Assembly: GCA_002720485.1 (NCBI GenBank)
Contig: PBIQ01000003.1
Location: 1-41,172, forward strand
Origin: Acidimicrobiaceae bacterium
GTDB taxonomy: Bacteria; Actinomycetota; Acidimicrobiia; Acidimicrobiales; UBA8592
Direction of reading: 5' to 3'
Length of the DNA: 41,172 nt
The first letter of the stretch is position 1; each line of letters opens with the position of its first letter. This document shows positions 1 through 7,707 of this stretch, one piece after another. The notes beneath the pieces were generated by a model. The model ran no database searches and had not been told where the DNA came from. It saw only the letters and a program-made list of their open reading frames with translations. The position numbers were made by a program, and so were the translations under genes.

Positions 1-24
1 TGTTTCTAAATTTTTTTTATCGCA

Positions 25-63
25 GGGTTGAGAGAATCTCTATAGAGACGTTAGGGCAAACCC
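25..63 (-). other. Inverted repeats downstream of nadE
   Basis: Just past the nadE stop codon there is a perfect 12-base palindrome, TCTCTATAGAGA (37-48), nested inside a GGGTT/AACCC pair (25-29 with 59-63). It could form a hairpin at the 3' end of the nadE mRNA. No T run follows on the minus strand, so it does not look like a standard intrinsic terminator. Confidence 0.3.
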
Positions 64-67
64 GTTC

Positions 68-1780
68 TTATTGTGTATTACGGTTGTAGGCGTTAACGAT
101 TGGAACTCTTCTATCTCTACCGAACGCTTTTGACGAGATCTTTGGCCCAATTGGACTCTGTCTTCTTTTGTATTCGGCTAGGTCAACCAATCTGGTGATA
201 TGCCTGACCATGTCAGGCTCATATCCTTCTTGGATGAGTTGGCTGACTACCTTGTCTCCTTCAATTATGTCTCGTAAGAGCTTATCTAAAACGTCATATG
301 GGGGAAGGGAGTCCTCATCAAACTGATCAGGCCTGAGTTCAGCTGAGGGAGGTTTCTCAATAATTGAAGTTGGAATTATTTCTTTTCCGCTTGTTGAGTT
401 TTTCATTAGGGCAAGGTCGTACACCTGAGTTTTCCAGACGTCCTTTATGACCGCATAAGCTCCAGCTGTGTCTCCATAGAGTGTTGAATACCCTACGGCA
501 AGTTCACTTTTGTTTCCTGTCGTGAGCACGAGCCATGAAAATTTATTCGATAATGCCATCAGAATAGTCCCACGGATCCGAGATTGGAGATTCTCTTCGG
601 TGGTATCTTCCGGAAAATCTGAAAATGATTCTGAGAGCGTTTCTAGAAACGCTTTGTGGGCTAGTTCAATCGGAATTTCTCTGTGGTCGCATCCCAAATT
701 AGCTGCCAATAAGGCGGCATCCTCAGTAGAGTGAGAGCTCGAAAAACGTGATGGAAGAGCGACAGTGTGGACGTGATCGGGTCCTAACGCATCCGCTGCG
801 ACTGCTGCGACAATTGCCGAGTCGATTCCACCAGACAGACCAATCACGACGTCAGTGAATCCGTTTTTAGTGACGTAGTCGCTGGTAGCGAGGCACAATG
901 CTTTCCATATTTCAGATAATGGTTCAAGAGGGAGAAAGGGATTCTTTTCGATTTGGCCTTTTGGGGGTTCGTATGTTTTGGGATCCAAGGGGATCTTGAG
1001 AACTGATTCACTAGAAGTTTTCTTTGGTAGTTCAAGGTCAGAAATCATGATACTTTCCTCAAATTGAGGGGCGCTTGAGATGATCTCTCCATCTGCATTC
1101 ATCGCCATTGATCCGCCATCGAAAATTAGTTCATCTTGACCACCCACTTGATTGACGTACACGATTGGAATTTTGGATTCTTTGATACGCTGCTGCAGAA
1201 TATTCTGTCGGGTGAATATTTTTCCTTGCTCATATGGAGAGGCGTTCAAATTAAGTATGACCTGAGCTCCGCTTGTAGCTAGTTCATTAATGACTCCGTT
1301 CGCAAGCCATATGTCCTCACAAATAGTTACGCCTACGTTTACTCCGCAGATCTCAAATATTGGCGGTTTCCCTTTCCCAGGCGTGAAATACCGTTCTTCG
1401 TCAAAAACTCCGTAATCTGGGAGTGCTCTTTTGTCATACACTCCATAAATTTTTCTATTAGCGCATATTGCAGCGGAATTAGATGTTCGTTTAATTGGAT
1501 CGGCAGCAGCCTCTTCACCGGAGACGAAACCAATCACTGCAACACATGAGTTAACCTCTGCAGTAATCACATTAAGGGTTTTTTGTACTTCCCTAACGAA
1601 AGCAGATTTCAATAGAAGATCTTCGGGGGGGTACCCGCATACTGCCAATTCTGGGAATATCGCTATATCTGCTGATTCAGCTTCAGCTTGTCGGTATGCA
1701 GCAATGATTTTCTTTCTATTCCCATCTAAATCTCCTACATGAAAATTCAGTTGACATGCAGCTATCCGTAATGAATCCAT
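68..1780 (-). CDS. nadE: Glutamine-dependent NAD+ synthetase
   Basis: This enzyme makes NAD+ from nicotinate adenine dinucleotide and ATP in the cytoplasm, using ammonia released from glutamine. The 570-residue protein has the two expected domains. The N-terminal nitrilase-type glutaminase (about 1-260) shows a Glu-Lys-Cys triad at E44 (FPELAVCGYPPEDL), K117 (YDKRALPDY) and C154 (VTICEDIW). The C-terminal synthetase carries the pyrophosphate-binding motif SGGIDS at 316-321. Length fits the glutamine-dependent bacterial form. The gene is transcribed away from hisI, with 138 bp between the two start codons. I see nothing odd in it. Confidence 0.96.
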   Translation of the reverse strand: MDSLRIAACQLNFHVGDLDGNRKKIIAAYRQAEAESADIAIFPELAVCGYPPEDLLLKSAFVREVQKTLNVITAEVNSCVAVIGFVSGEEAAADPIKRTSNSAAICANRKIYGVYDKRALPDYGVFDEERYFTPGKGKPPIFEICGVNVGVTICEDIWLANGVINELATSGAQVILNLNASPYEQGKIFTRQNILQQRIKESKIPIVYVNQVGGQDELIFDGGSMAMNADGEIISSAPQFEESIMISDLELPKKTSSESVLKIPLDPKTYEPPKGQIEKNPFLPLEPLSEIWKALCLATSDYVTKNGFTDVVIGLSGGIDSAIVAAVAADALGPDHVHTVALPSRFSSSHSTEDAALLAANLGCDHREIPIELAHKAFLETLSESFSDFPEDTTEENLQSRIRGTILMALSNKFSWLVLTTGNKSELAVGYSTLYGDTAGAYAVIKDVWKTQVYDLALMKNSTSGKEIIPTSIIEKPPSAELRPDQFDEDSLPPYDVLDKLLRDIIEGDKVVSQLIQEGYEPDMVRHITRLVDLAEYKRRQSPIGPKISSKAFGRDRRVPIVNAYNRNTQ

Positions 1781-1918
1781 ATCAGCAGGTTAGGGCTATT
1801 GTGGCCTTCCTGAGAATTTAGATACCGAGAAGTTATGAAATACAGGCCAATAACAGCAGTTTTGTATGAATTAAGGTTAATTATCTCACTGATGTCGCTT
1901 ATTGGGTAACCTGAGGCA

Positions 1919-2332
1919 ATGGATAGCCATGATGATGTTGAGAAGGGAACGACACTTTCTCTTGATTTTTCAAAGATAAACGAAATAGGGAATGAAGGTT
2001 TTTCTGTTCTTCCCGTTGTAGTTCAAGATAGCGAATCAGGAGAAGTACTAATTCTTGCATACGCAAATGAAGAAGCATTACGAGAAACCCTCAGACGAAA
2101 AGAAGCTGTATTTTTTAGTACTTCTAGGAATGAGATCTGGCACAAAGGCGCTACCTCAGGGGATACTCTGTCTCTTGTCGAGGTCCGAGTGAACTGTGAG
2201 CAGAATTCTCTTTTATATCTAGTTCGCCCACAGGGTCAAGGAGCATGCCATACAAAAAGTGATGACGGAATGGCCCGATCAAGCTGCTACTACCGCAGCA
2301 TTGATACAGATACTGATCTTCGTTTTATCTAA
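1919..2332 (+). CDS. hisI: Phosphoribosyl-AMP cyclohydrolase
   Basis: This metal-dependent enzyme opens the adenine ring of phosphoribosyl-AMP, the third step of histidine synthesis. The 137-residue protein shows the family features: a VLILAYANEEALRET segment near the N-terminus, WHKGATSGDTL in the middle, and the Cys ligands in VNCEQNSLLYLV, ACHTK and SSCYYR. The spacing between the last two Cys is slightly longer than in the common ACHTGxxSCFYR form. It is a stand-alone cyclohydrolase without a fused HisE domain. No other his gene is next to it. The ATG start is preceded by a weak purine-rich stretch (CCTGAGGCA). Confidence 0.93.
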   Translation: MDSHDDVEKGTTLSLDFSKINEIGNEGFSVLPVVVQDSESGEVLILAYANEEALRETLRRKEAVFFSTSRNEIWHKGATSGDTLSLVEVRVNCEQNSLLYLVRPQGQGACHTKSDDGMARSSCYYRSIDTDTDLRFI

Positions 2333-2354
2333 CTGTCTTTTTTAAAGAAGCAAA

Positions 2355-3380
2355 TTAGGCTAACGCAGCACCTACTGTTTCAGTCATAAGAGCTGCGACA
2401 ACATAGGGGTCAGCATTGGCGTTTGGCCGGCGATCTTCTATGTATCCTTTTTGATCTTGTGAAACCTGCCAAGGTATGCGGATAGAAGCTCCACGATCTG
2501 AGACACCGTAACTGAACTGGTCATAGCGTTGGGTTTCGTGTTCTCCGGTTAAGCGGTCTTCGATACCAACTCCATATCCTGCAAGGTGTTTTTCAGGAAC
2601 TCCTGGAGCTCCGAGGGATTCGCATGCTGCTGTTATCGCATCAAAGCCTTCCCGCATAGCCTGAGTTGAGAAGTTGGTATGCATGCCAGCACCATTCCAA
2701 TCCCCCTTCATCGGCTTGGCTTCTATGCTGATTTCAACGTTATGTTCTTCACCCACGCGATAGAGCAAATAGCGCGCTATCCATAAATGATCTCCTACTT
2801 CTACAGTTCCTGCAGGACCGATCTGGAATTCCCATTGACCGGGCATAACTTCTGCGTTTGTTCCTGAAATTTTAAGACCAGCATCGATACACAGGGTGGT
2901 GTGTCGTTCCACAGCTGCACGGCCATGAATTTTTAGAGCACCAACACCGCAATAGTAGGGTCCTTGAGGAGCTGGGAATCCATTTGGTGGAAATCCCGCA
3001 GGCCATCCAGTTCCTGGGTCGATCATTGTGTATTCCTGCTCAAGCCCAAACCAAGGATCTTGATCTCCATATTTTTCCTCAGCCGCCCTTGCAAGTGCTC
3101 TTGTATTCGTCGGGTGTGGGGTTTCCTGATCAGTCAGGAATGTTTCACACATAACAAGTATGTTGTCACCACCGCGAATTGGGTCGGGACATTGAAAAAC
3201 GGGTTTTAGAACAACGTCAGAATTATCACCTGTAGCCTGATTTGTAGATGAACCGTCATAACCCCAAATACCTGGTTCATCTCCATCAGCTAATATTTTG
3301 GTCTTAGATCTAATTTCGGCTGTTGGTTCGGTACCATCAATCCACAAATACTCTGCCCGATATGTCACAATATTCTCCAT
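2355..3380 (-). CDS. glnII: Glutamine synthetase type II (eukaryote-like GSII)
   Basis: This cytoplasmic enzyme makes glutamine from glutamate, ammonia and ATP. The 341-residue protein is much shorter than GSI and carries GSII signatures: an EYLWIDGTEPTAEIRSKT N-terminus, WGYDGSSTNQATG, WFGLEQEYTM, NAEVMPGQWEFQIGP and the GDWNGAGMHTNFS ATP/glutamate region. The frame is open back to 3437, but conservation begins at the ATG at 3380 (MENIVTYRAEY), so I use that start. In Streptomyces the GSII gene is controlled by GlnR, and a glnR-type gene lies 1.6 kb away here. It is divergent from a GSI gene, with 164 bp between the starts. Confidence 0.93.
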   Translation of the reverse strand: MENIVTYRAEYLWIDGTEPTAEIRSKTKILADGDEPGIWGYDGSSTNQATGDNSDVVLKPVFQCPDPIRGGDNILVMCETFLTDQETPHPTNTRALARAAEEKYGDQDPWFGLEQEYTMIDPGTGWPAGFPPNGFPAPQGPYYCGVGALKIHGRAAVERHTTLCIDAGLKISGTNAEVMPGQWEFQIGPAGTVEVGDHLWIARYLLYRVGEEHNVEISIEAKPMKGDWNGAGMHTNFSTQAMREGFDAITAACESLGAPGVPEKHLAGYGVGIEDRLTGEHETQRYDQFSYGVSDRGASIRIPWQVSQDQKGYIEDRRPNANADPYVVAALMTETVGAALA

Positions 3381-3477
3381 TATCTTTAGGAGAGCAAGAA
3401 ACAGATTTTCTCCGAGTCTTTCTCTCATCAACTTCATTACTGCATTCTGAACTCTAGTTGCAGCTGCGCCGAGATAT

Positions 3478-3493
3478 GTTAACAGAGTGTTAA
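3478..3493 (-). promoter_or_regulatory. Possible GlnR box between glnII and glnA
   Basis: Two copies of GTTAA start 11 bases apart (3478 and 3489). Read on the minus strand they are TTAAC-n6-TTAAC. The actinobacterial GlnR consensus is roughly GTnAC-n6-GTnAC/GAAAC, so each half matches four of five positions and the spacing is exact. The site lies in the divergent promoter region of the two glutamine synthetase genes. The match is imperfect and alone would not be convincing; the setting raises its credibility. Confidence 0.4.
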
Positions 3494-3544
3494 ATCGGTA
3501 CCCAAATAGAAAGTTTTTCTGAATTTAGTCGTTAGAAATAGAAT

Positions 3545-4870
3545 ATGGAACCACAGAAAGAATATGTACTTCGGACAGTTGAAGAACGAGGGGTTCGCCT
3601 TATCCGCCTTTGGTTCACGGATGTCTTAGGAAAACTCAAGTCTGTAGCTATATCACCTGCCGAACTTGAAGGCGCTTTCGAAGAAGGTCTCCAATTCGAC
3701 GGATCTGCAATTGATGGCTACAGCAGAGTGCAAGAAAGCGATGTTTTAGCTGTGCCTGACGCAAATAGTTTTGAGCTTCTACCTTGGGTAGATCCTTCAG
3801 AACCAACGGGTCGAATTTTCTGCGATATTAAGAATCTGGATGGATCACCATTTCAGGGGGATCCGCGTCAAGTCCTTCGACGAAATCTCAAAGCTGCGCA
3901 TGACAAAGGATTTACATTCTTTACTGCCCCAGAAATCGAGTTTTTCTATTTCAATAACGCGAACGAACGGAAGCCATTGGATAATGCAGGATATTTCGAT
4001 TTAACAACGCTTGATTTAGGTAGTGGCCTTAGACGCCGAACATTACACATGTTGGAAGCAATGGGAATACCTGTTGAATATTCATTTCATGAAGACAACG
4101 CAAGCCAGCATGAAATCGATCTTCGCTATACCGAAACGCTAGATATGGCAGACAACATAATGACATTACGCCTTGTTGTCCGGAAGATTGCACTAGACGC
4201 AGGTATCCATGCGACTTTTATGCCAAAACCAATAGATGAAGGGCAAGGGTCAGGCATGCACACGCATATGTCGCTCTTTCAAGGAGACGTTAATGCTTTT
4301 CATGATCCGGGGGATGTTCTTGGCTTATCTGATGTCGCAAGAAAATTTATGGCCGGAATTTTGTATCACGCTCCAGAATTTACCGCAGTAACAAATCAAC
4401 TAATCAACAGTTACAAGAGGATGGTATCAGGGTATGAATCTCCGGTTTATGTAAGCTGGGCCCGTAATAATCGATCTGCCCTTGTTCGGGTTCCTATCCA
4501 TAAGGCAGGCAAGGCTTCCTCTACAAGAATTGAATATCGGGCATTAGACTCTGCCGCAAACCCGTATCTTGCGTACTCTGTTATTCTCGCTGCAGGTCTT
4601 AAGGGGATAGAGGATGGGTATGAACTACCTGATGAAGCTGCCGAGAATTTATGGTCGTTAAATCGAGATGAAGCCAAGGCCGTTGGCTTACAGCGATTGC
4701 CCCAAGACCTTCGAGAGGCTTTGGACTTGATGGAAGAATCTGAATTAGTCCGGAATGTGCTTGGAGAGCATATTTTTGAATGGTTCCTTCGGAATAAACG
4801 CGAAGAATGGGAAACATACCAACGGCATGTCACTCCCTATGAAATAGAAAGGTATTTGCCGATTTGGTAA
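3545..4870 (+). CDS. glnA: Glutamine synthetase type I (GlnA2-like, no adenylylation tyrosine)
   Basis: This is a GSI-family enzyme that makes glutamine from glutamate and ammonia; GSI normally forms a dodecamer. The 441-residue protein contains FDGSAIDGYSRVQESD (about 53-68), FTAPEIEFFYF, the EGQGSGMHTHMSLF active-site stretch, NQLINSYKRM, the SWARNNRSALVRVP loop and RIEYRALDSAANPYLAY. The region that carries the adenylylated Tyr in GSI-beta enzymes (NLYDLPP) reads ENLWSLNRDE, so the Tyr is replaced by Trp. Length and this change fit the actinobacterial GlnA2 class, which GlnE is not expected to control. It lies 93 bp upstream of the glnR-type gene, in the same direction. Some GlnA-like proteins in actinobacteria act on polyamines, so the exact substrate is not certain. 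Confidence 0.9.
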   Translation: MEPQKEYVLRTVEERGVRLIRLWFTDVLGKLKSVAISPAELEGAFEEGLQFDGSAIDGYSRVQESDVLAVPDANSFELLPWVDPSEPTGRIFCDIKNLDGSPFQGDPRQVLRRNLKAAHDKGFTFFTAPEIEFFYFNNANERKPLDNAGYFDLTTLDLGSGLRRRTLHMLEAMGIPVEYSFHEDNASQHEIDLRYTETLDMADNIMTLRLVVRKIALDAGIHATFMPKPIDEGQGSGMHTHMSLFQGDVNAFHDPGDVLGLSDVARKFMAGILYHAPEFTAVTNQLINSYKRMVSGYESPVYVSWARNNRSALVRVPIHKAGKASSTRIEYRALDSAANPYLAYSVILAAGLKGIEDGYELPDEAAENLWSLNRDEAKAVGLQRLPQDLREALDLMEESELVRNVLGEHIFEWFLRNKREEWETYQRHVTPYEIERYLPIW

Positions 4871-4923
4871 ACGTCCTTCCTGTTAATCACTTGGTAGTTG
4901 TATTGAAAATCGGGGGACAGAAC

Positions 4924-4943
4924 GTCGGTTTTCCGATCTTTTT
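4924..4943 (+). terminator. Weak intrinsic terminator candidate after glnA
   Basis: A short stem TCGG-TTTT-CCGA (flanked by a G-T pair) is followed by TCTTTTT, between the glnA stop and the glnR start. The stem has only four or five pairs, so it may attenuate rather than stop transcription into glnR. Confidence 0.35.
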
Positions 4944-4963
4944 CACCGTAAGCTGAAAACCTG

Positions 4964-5644
4964 ATGGCCCCGATTCTTCTCTTTCCAGATCCTCCACCTC
5001 CAGAATTAATTCAGTCTCTGGACATGGCTGGATATGCCTGGAAAGCAGTAGCTAATGCCGTGGTCGCTGAAGAGTACGAGATTCATGATGAATGGGGTGG
5101 CGCGATATTAGTAGCTGATAAAGATCCAGATGCTGCCTTTTCGCTAGCTCGAGCTTTGAAGAAACGTTCTGATCCGATTTCCAATATTCTGATATTGATC
5201 AATGGAGGTCAGCTGAACCAATTAGAGCTTCGCTATGACTTGTACGATGACTTCTGTCTGACACCATTCCATCCTCAGGAACTTCATGCGCGGCTTAATC
5301 ACCTCTTTTGGAAAGGTGGTCAGGGCACTCGAGGGAATACTATTTCGTATGGTGATCTGGTCTTGAACGTGGAAACGTATCAAGCTGTAATCCAAGGCCG
5401 ACCACTTGACCTTACCTATATGGAGTACGAATTGTTGAAGTTTCTTGTTTCGCATCCTGGAAAAGTTTTTAGCCGCGAAACCCTTCTGTCACGTGTTTGG
5501 GGATATGACTATTTTGGTGGAGCTCGAACAGTTGACGTTCACGTTCGTCGCTTGCGATCAAAATTAGGTGAGGAATATGCAGGACTGATCCAAACTGTTC
5601 GCTCAGTTGGTTACAGTTTTGGCCAATCAAGGTGGGGATCTTAG
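4964..5644 (+). CDS. glnR: GlnR-type orphan OmpR-family nitrogen regulator
   Basis: This is a 226-residue transcription factor with an N-terminal receiver-like domain (about 1-115) and a C-terminal OmpR-type winged helix (about 125-223). The DNA-binding half is very close to actinobacterial GlnR: GRPLDLTYMEYELLKFL, VFSRETLLSRVWGYDYFGG, ARTVDVHVRRLRSKLG and VRSVGYSF. The receiver half lacks the usual phosphorylation set. The expected Asp position reads LVADKD, shifted by one residue, and the Lys near TPFHPQEL is absent. That fits GlnR, which works without a cognate kinase. No histidine kinase is nearby. Lying directly after glnA and close to glnII supports a role in nitrogen-responsive control. 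The assignment rests on sequence recall and context. Confidence 0.85.
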   Translation: MAPILLFPDPPPPELIQSLDMAGYAWKAVANAVVAEEYEIHDEWGGAILVADKDPDAAFSLARALKKRSDPISNILILINGGQLNQLELRYDLYDDFCLTPFHPQELHARLNHLFWKGGQGTRGNTISYGDLVLNVETYQAVIQGRPLDLTYMEYELLKFLVSHPGKVFSRETLLSRVWGYDYFGGARTVDVHVRRLRSKLGEEYAGLIQTVRSVGYSFGQSRWGS

Positions 5645-5686
5645 AATGATCTGGGTATCTATCGTTTGGTAGATTCCTTGAGTCGG

Positions 5687-5860
5687 TTAATTGCTGAAAT
5701 CTTTCCTACTTAACTCAAAGAGTTCTGAACCTTCATGTTCTTTATCTACATCTTTTTGAAGGATGGTTCCTAGAATCCCACTGAAAAGGAGTCCGGTCAT
5801 AATGATTGCGACGGGAACGAGTACCGAGAGAATGATGATAATTACTACTGTTCCTGCCAT
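5687..5860 (-). CDS. Small membrane protein, 57 residues
   Basis: This short open frame has a convincing ribosome-binding site (GGAGAAACC just before the ATG). It encodes one long hydrophobic segment at about 4-35 (MAGTVVIIIILSVLVPVAII, then MTGLLFSGILGTIL) followed by a charged tail rich in Lys, Asp and Glu. It fills the otherwise empty gap between the glnR-type gene and ridA. I do not recognise a family. The topology suggests a single-span inner-membrane protein with the acidic/basic tail on one side. It is likely real because of the start signal and the uninterrupted hydrophobic segment, but function is unknown. Confidence 0.6.
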   Translation of the reverse strand: MAGTVVIIIILSVLVPVAIIMTGLLFSGILGTILQKDVDKEHEGSELFELSRKDFSN

Positions 5861-5894
5861 GGTTTCTCCATTCTACAGAACTTGTTTTATTTAG

Positions 5895-6239
5895 TTATAT
5901 TTTAGCCCAGGCTTCAATCTCAATAATCGCACCGAGAGGTAAAGATGCTACGGCAACGGCTGATCTTGCAGGACGGTGTCTTCCGAATTCTTCCATGTAG
6001 ATTTCGTTCATTTGGTCATAATCGTTTATATCAGTAAGGAAAACAGTTGTTTTGAGAACATGATCCAAAGTAGCGTTCTCTGATGCGAGTAAACGTTTGA
6101 GATTAACAAAGAGCTGCCGAAGTTCAGGTTCCAGACCGCCTTCGACTATGACGCCATCGAGGTGTCCAACTTGGCCAGACACAATAATCCAATCACCTGA
6201 TCGCACGATTGGAGTGTAGGGTCCTGCTGTTTTTTCCAT
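5895..6239 (-). CDS. RidA family deaminase
   Basis: This 114-residue protein belongs to the RidA/YjgF/UK114 family, whose members hydrolyse reactive enamine/imine intermediates made by PLP enzymes and form trimers. Visible family features are the GPYTPIVRSGDWIIVSGQVG start, the VFLTDINDYDQMNEIYMEEFG central segment, the Arg in the HRPARSAVAV stretch that binds the substrate carboxylate, and the final LPLGAIIEIEAWAKI with its conserved Glu. The frame is open further upstream, but that extension would overlap the divergent lipoprotein gene; conservation starts at the ATG at 6239. The exact physiological substrate cannot be told from sequence. Confidence 0.9.
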   Translation of the reverse strand: MEKTAGPYTPIVRSGDWIIVSGQVGHLDGVIVEGGLEPELRQLFVNLKRLLASENATLDHVLKTTVFLTDINDYDQMNEIYMEEFGRHRPARSAVAVASLPLGAIIEIEAWAKI

Positions 6240-6330
6240 CACTTCTAGCGTAGCCAAAAATATGAAACGCAGGTGGGGATAGAACCTTATAACTGTGACA
6301 GTACGTGAGTTTGCAATTACGTTTATTTTT

Positions 6331-7257
6331 ATGGCTCCGTTGTTTTCTGAACTGCAAAAACATTCAATACCTAGGAGATCGTTCATAGCTAGCGCGGGAT
6401 GCGCCTTATTACTTTCATCGTGTTCGAGTCGGCAAGGAGAATCATCAAAGAATTCAGTTCCTATTGATAACGTCCGGTTCTTACGAGCAGGTTTTGCTGA
6501 TGGTTTTACGATGCCTTCGACACTTGTTAGTGGTCGACCGCAACGAGCTCCATTTTTTCTATATGGTTCAGATGGCCTTCCGGTCGTAAACGGCCTCCCT
6601 TTGGAAATTAGTGGAGAACTCATACTTCCTTCAGGAAGATCAGAGAAAGTTTTGCTGTCGCAACATAGTGAAGGGATTCCTACTCCCTATTTTCTTTTGG
6701 AGTTTGAAATTTCTGAGGAGAACACAGGGATCTGCCAATTACAAGTTGATAGTCAGGAGTTAACTCAAATTGTCGAGTTTCGGGTTATAGCTCAGAACGA
6801 AACCGACCTGATTCAAGTGGGAGAAACGATGCGCGTTGTTGATACCCCAACCTTGACTAATAGCGCTGGCTTTGATCCACTATGCACTCGATATGAGCCA
6901 TGTTCATTTCATAACATCAGTCTCAGAGATGCGCTCAGTAATGGACGCCCGACTATTCTGTTGGTCTCTACTCCAGGATTCTGTCAAACAACTGTCTGCG
7001 GGCCTGTTCTTGAACTCTTGATCGAACTTCCTAAAGATCCAAAGTGGGACGTAATCCATGCTGAGGTATACACCGAGCCTAAGAAAATTGCTAAAGGAAC
7101 AGATCTTCAAAAGCTGATATCACCAGTTATACAAACATATGGCATGAATTTTGAACCATGCTTCATAGTTGCTGGAAGCGATAACAGAGTAGAGGCAAGG
7201 TTAGATTATGCTTTCGACAAAAGTGAAATGAAAGAAGCGTTGAATTCGCTGACCTAA
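6331..7257 (+). CDS. Tat-type lipoprotein with thioredoxin-like fold
   Basis: This 308-residue exported protein begins with a twin-arginine type signal (RRSF at 15-18, then a short hydrophobic run) ending in a lipobox, LSSC, with the lipidated Cys at about 31. The mature part has a beta-rich region (about 45-165) and a C-terminal domain (about 170-308). The C-terminal domain resembles thioredoxin/Sco-like folds, with GFCQTTVCGPV (C218 and C223), a CxxxxC spacing instead of CxxC. It probably acts outside the membrane in redox or metal handling, but no partner is visible. The frame can start at a GTG at 6295; I prefer the ATG at 6331 because it puts the RR motif at a normal distance from the N-terminus. 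Confidence 0.65.
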   Translation: MAPLFSELQKHSIPRRSFIASAGCALLLSSCSSRQGESSKNSVPIDNVRFLRAGFADGFTMPSTLVSGRPQRAPFFLYGSDGLPVVNGLPLEISGELILPSGRSEKVLLSQHSEGIPTPYFLLEFEISEENTGICQLQVDSQELTQIVEFRVIAQNETDLIQVGETMRVVDTPTLTNSAGFDPLCTRYEPCSFHNISLRDALSNGRPTILLVSTPGFCQTTVCGPVLELLIELPKDPKWDVIHAEVYTEPKKIAKGTDLQKLISPVIQTYGMNFEPCFIVAGSDNRVEARLDYAFDKSEMKEALNSLT

Positions 7258-7287
7258 GAGGATTAATGCAATGGTGAGAGTGGATTC

Positions 7288-7608
7288 TTAGCTAAAGCTT
7301 TGTCCACAGCCGCATGTCTTTTGGGCATTTGGATTATCGATACTAAAGCCAGACTGATCTAACCCGTCTTTATAATCCAGAGTTGCTCCTTCGAGCAGCA
7401 TAGAACTCGATGGATCTACAACTACTCTGACCTCGCCGTATGAAACTGTCTGGTCGTCGTCTGCTATATCAGTATCGAAAAACATCTCATAGCTGAAACC
7501 TGAACAGCCACCTGGTCGGACAGCTACTCGTAAAGCTAAGCCTTCTTCAGCTTCTTCTTTTATTAGTTCATCGACTTTGGTGGTAGCTGCATCAGTAAGG
7601 GTTATCAT
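7288..7608 (-). CDS. A-type iron-sulfur cluster carrier (IscA/ErpA family)
   Basis: This 106-residue protein has the three conserved cysteines of A-type carriers: C35 in RPGGCSGFSY, and C99 and C101 in KTCGCGQSF at the C-terminus. Such proteins accept and pass on Fe-S clusters. An AGGAG ribosome-binding site sits six bases before the ATG at 7608, which settles the start over an upstream TTG. It is divergent from the Mrp/ApbC-type carrier gene, so two Fe-S maturation genes share a 99 bp intergenic region. Whether it corresponds to ErpA, SufA or IscA cannot be told. Confidence 0.9.
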   Translation of the reverse strand: MITLTDAATTKVDELIKEEAEEGLALRVAVRPGGCSGFSYEMFFDTDIADDDQTVSYGEVRVVVDPSSSMLLEGATLDYKDGLDQSGFSIDNPNAQKTCGCGQSFS

Positions 7609-7707
7609 CTTTTCGCTCCTCAAGTAATCTCTGAGATTTATTATAATATGGATCTCGTTGGAGGAGAAGGGTGAAGGGTTGAAAATTTTTCGAGGTACTA
7701 TTTCTAT

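Noticed and set aside
3381-3437. 19-residue N-terminal extension of GSII
   Set aside because: Other GSII enzymes begin near the MENIVTYRAEY segment and the extension has no conserved character.
6240-6623. Upstream extension of the ridA frame giving a 242-residue protein
   Set aside because: The added part overlaps the divergent lipoprotein gene antisense and has no similarity to the family; RidA proteins start where the ATG at 6239 is.
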